Both the position numbers and the translations under genes were made by a program. Under the pieces are notes generated by a model. That model did no database searches. It was not told the DNA's origin and saw only the letters and a list, made by a program, of their open reading frames with translations. A stretch of 64,000 nucleotides of DNA from Paragordius varius (Eukaryota > Nematomorpha), in contig OZ176050.1 in assembly GCA_964247055.1 (NCBI GenBank), positions 1,178,001-1,242,000 of the forward strand, in the 5' to 3' direction. The stretch's first letter is position 1. Each line of letters starts with the position of its first letter. Positions 62,643 through 64,000 of the stretch are shown piece after piece.

Positions 62643-64000
62643 AGACTACATCAAAATATAGAGATAGTTTGACAAACTCTTTCATATCCGATTTTTACAG
62701 CGATACTTTAAAAATTAATGTATTAAACTAGTCGCATCAATACTCAAGTTAAACTTTGTCCTTAAAAATCGGATATTGGTCACCGGTGAACAAAATTATT
62801 TTTTATACATTCTCTTAGTAAGACTACATCAAAATATAGAGATAGTTTGACAAACTCTTTCTTATCCGATTTTTACAACGATACTTATAAAATTAATGTA
62901 TAAAACTAGTCGCATCAATACTCAAGTTAAACTTTGTCCTTAAAAATCGGATATTGGTCACCGGTGAACAAAATTATTTTTTATACATTCTCTTAGTAAG
63001 ACTACATCAAAATATAGAGATAGTTTGACAAACACTTTCATATCCGATTTTTACAACGATACTTTAAAAATTATGGTATTAAACCAGTCGCATCAATACT
63101 CAAGCCAAACATTGTCCTTAAAAATAGGATATTGGTCACCGGTGAACAAAATTATTTTTTATACATTCTCTTAGTAAGACTACATCAAAATATAGAGATA
63201 GTTTGACAAACTCTTTCATATCCGATTTTTACAACGATACTTTATAAATTATGGTATTAAACCAGTCGCATCAATACTCAAGTTAAACTTTGTCCTTAAA
63301 AATCGGATATTGGTCACCGGTGAACAAAACTATTTTTTATACATTCTCTTAGTAAGACTACATCAAAATATAGAGATAGTTTGACAAACTCTTTCATATC
63401 CGATTTTTACAACGATACTTTAAAAATTAATGTATTAAACTAGTCGCATCAATACTCAAGTTAAACTTTGTCCTTTAAAATCGGATATTGATCACTAGGT
63501 GAACAAAATTATTTTTTATACATTCTCTTAGTAAGACTACATCAAAATATAGAGATAGTTTGACAAACTCTTTCATATCCGATTTTTACAGCGATACTTT
63601 AAAAATTAATGTATTAAACTAGTCGCATCAATACATAAGTTAAACTTTGTCCTTAAAAATCGGATATTGGTCACCGGTGAACGAAACTATTTTTTATACA
63701 TTCTCTTAGTAGGACTACATCAAAATATAGAGATAGTTTGGAAAACTCTTTAATATCCGATTTTTACAACGATACTTTAAAAATTATGGTATTAAACCAG
63801 TCGCATCAATACTCAAGTTACACTTTGTCCTTAAAAATCGGATATTGGTCACCGGTGAACAAAACTACTTATTATACATTCTCTTAGTAAGACTACAACA
63901 AAATATAGAGATAGTTTGACAAACTCTTTCAAATCCGATTTTTACAACGATATTTAAAAATTAATGTATAAAACTAGTCGTATCAATAAATCGCATCAAT

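Larger units (their letters stand above)
1..64000. repeat. Satellite DNA array, 178-bp monomer, head-to-tail, spans the window
   Basis: The same unit recurs from the first base to the last, always in the same orientation, with no unique sequence between copies. The commonest spacing between successive agactacat or ggactacat starts is 178 bp. Other lengths seen are 191 bp (13-bp insertion), 190, 175 (3-bp loss) and 134-137 bp (internal 40-bp deletion). About 360 units fit. The array begins and ends inside a monomer, so neither edge is present. No stretch of more than 300 bases lies outside the repeat. Eukaryotic centromeric or heterochromatic satellite is the likely setting, by analogy with other ~170-180-bp satellites. 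Species and chromosomal location cannot be read from the sequence. Confidence 0.98.
51465..64000. repeat. ~12.5-kb super-repeat, copy 2 (runs to the window end)
   Basis: Partner of 39,425-51,118. The window ends at the position matching 51,118, about 350 bp before the point where copy 1 gives way to copy 2. If the pattern holds, a third copy could begin near 64.35 kb. The 346 bp between the copies (51,119-51,464) are ordinary monomers with ctttataaattatgg and aaccagtcgg. Confidence 0.86.

Noticed and set aside
42382-62731. Thirteen near-identical 65-codon open reading frames, each over a truncated monomer and its neighbour
   Set aside because: They begin with ttg, not atg, lie wholly within satellite sequence, and exist only because the 40-bp and small deletions put two monomers in frame. 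Their identity is explained by HOR copying. The 137-bp precursor lacks the frame. No protein domain, promoter or codon signature is visible.
1-64000. CRISPR array
   Set aside because: Repeats are 178 bp with no short direct repeat alternating with unique spacers. The whole unit is repetitive.
1-64000. Bacterial promoters from ttgaca in every monomer
   Set aside because: ttgaca is part of the agtttgacaaact dyad. No good -10 box lies at the right distance, and there is no gene to serve.
1-64000. CENP-B box
   Set aside because: No match to the core pattern (TTCG, A and CGGG at fixed spacing) on either strand of the monomer. The accggtgaa region is only superficially similar.
1-64000. Telomeric repeats or a chromosome end
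   Set aside because: No runs of ttaggg, ttagg, ttaggc or similar short telomere units. Both ends of the window are ordinary monomers.
1-64000. Virus-like, LTR or other coding mobile elements
   Set aside because: No long frames, terminal repeats or non-satellite inserts were seen anywhere in the window.
1-64000. tRNA, rRNA or 5S spacer array
   Set aside because: The monomer has no A/B box arrangement, no rRNA-like segment and too little G+C for such genes.
39425-64000. The super-repeat as an assembly error
   Set aside because: Not fully excluded, but the two copies differ by monomer gains and losses and by scattered bases, which a simple duplicated contig would not show. Long reads would settle it.

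Overview
The whole 64 kb window is one AT-rich satellite DNA array. I found no unique sequence, no convincing gene, no RNA gene and no mobile-element coding region. The unit is a head-to-tail monomer whose commonest length is 178 bp, about 27.5% G+C in the reference copy at 901-1078. Roughly 360 copies fit in the window. Every monomer I read has the same orientation, and the array runs off both ends, so its true size is unknown. Kilobase-scale arrays of a ~180-bp AT-rich unit with multi-monomer higher-order repeats (HORs) point to a eukaryotic centromeric, pericentromeric or other heterochromatic block. I cannot name the species from sequence alone.

Each monomer carries three nested symmetries: a 13-nt inverted repeat (agtttg-N-caaact), a pair of perfect 14-bp inverted arms 65 nt apart (atatccgattttta / taaaaatcggatat), and an 18-bp near-palindrome (ttggtcaccggtgaacaa). 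These are the best candidates for something functional, such as protein binding or cruciform extrusion. That role is inference.

Layout. 1-3.2 kb: mixed monomers with a 2.34-kb-spaced duplication. 3.25-8.33 kb: three tandem HOR copies (1460, 1811 and 1812 bp). 8.36-25 kb: a family of 8-, 10- and 11-monomer HORs (1430, 1790, 1968 and 1981 bp), overlaid by a ~3 kb segment repeated 7.7 kb downstream. 25-28 kb: a transition zone. 28-38.8 kb: the most divergent part, rich in small deletions and with its own 3.0-kb-spaced and 1.39-kb duplications. 39.4-64 kb: two near-identical copies of a ~12-13 kb super-repeat, each containing 9- and 7-monomer HORs marked by a 134-bp truncated monomer.

The sequence allows part of the history to be read. 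A full-length monomer with a one-base loss (37.25 kb) appears to have led to a 137-bp monomer with a 40-bp internal deletion (37.4 kb), then to 135- and 134-bp forms that spread with the HORs to 13 places between 42 and 63 kb. HOR lengths in the array can be explained as multiples of 178 plus or minus a few named indels. The only open reading frames of note, thirteen near-identical 65-codon frames, are by-products of that truncated monomer and not genes.
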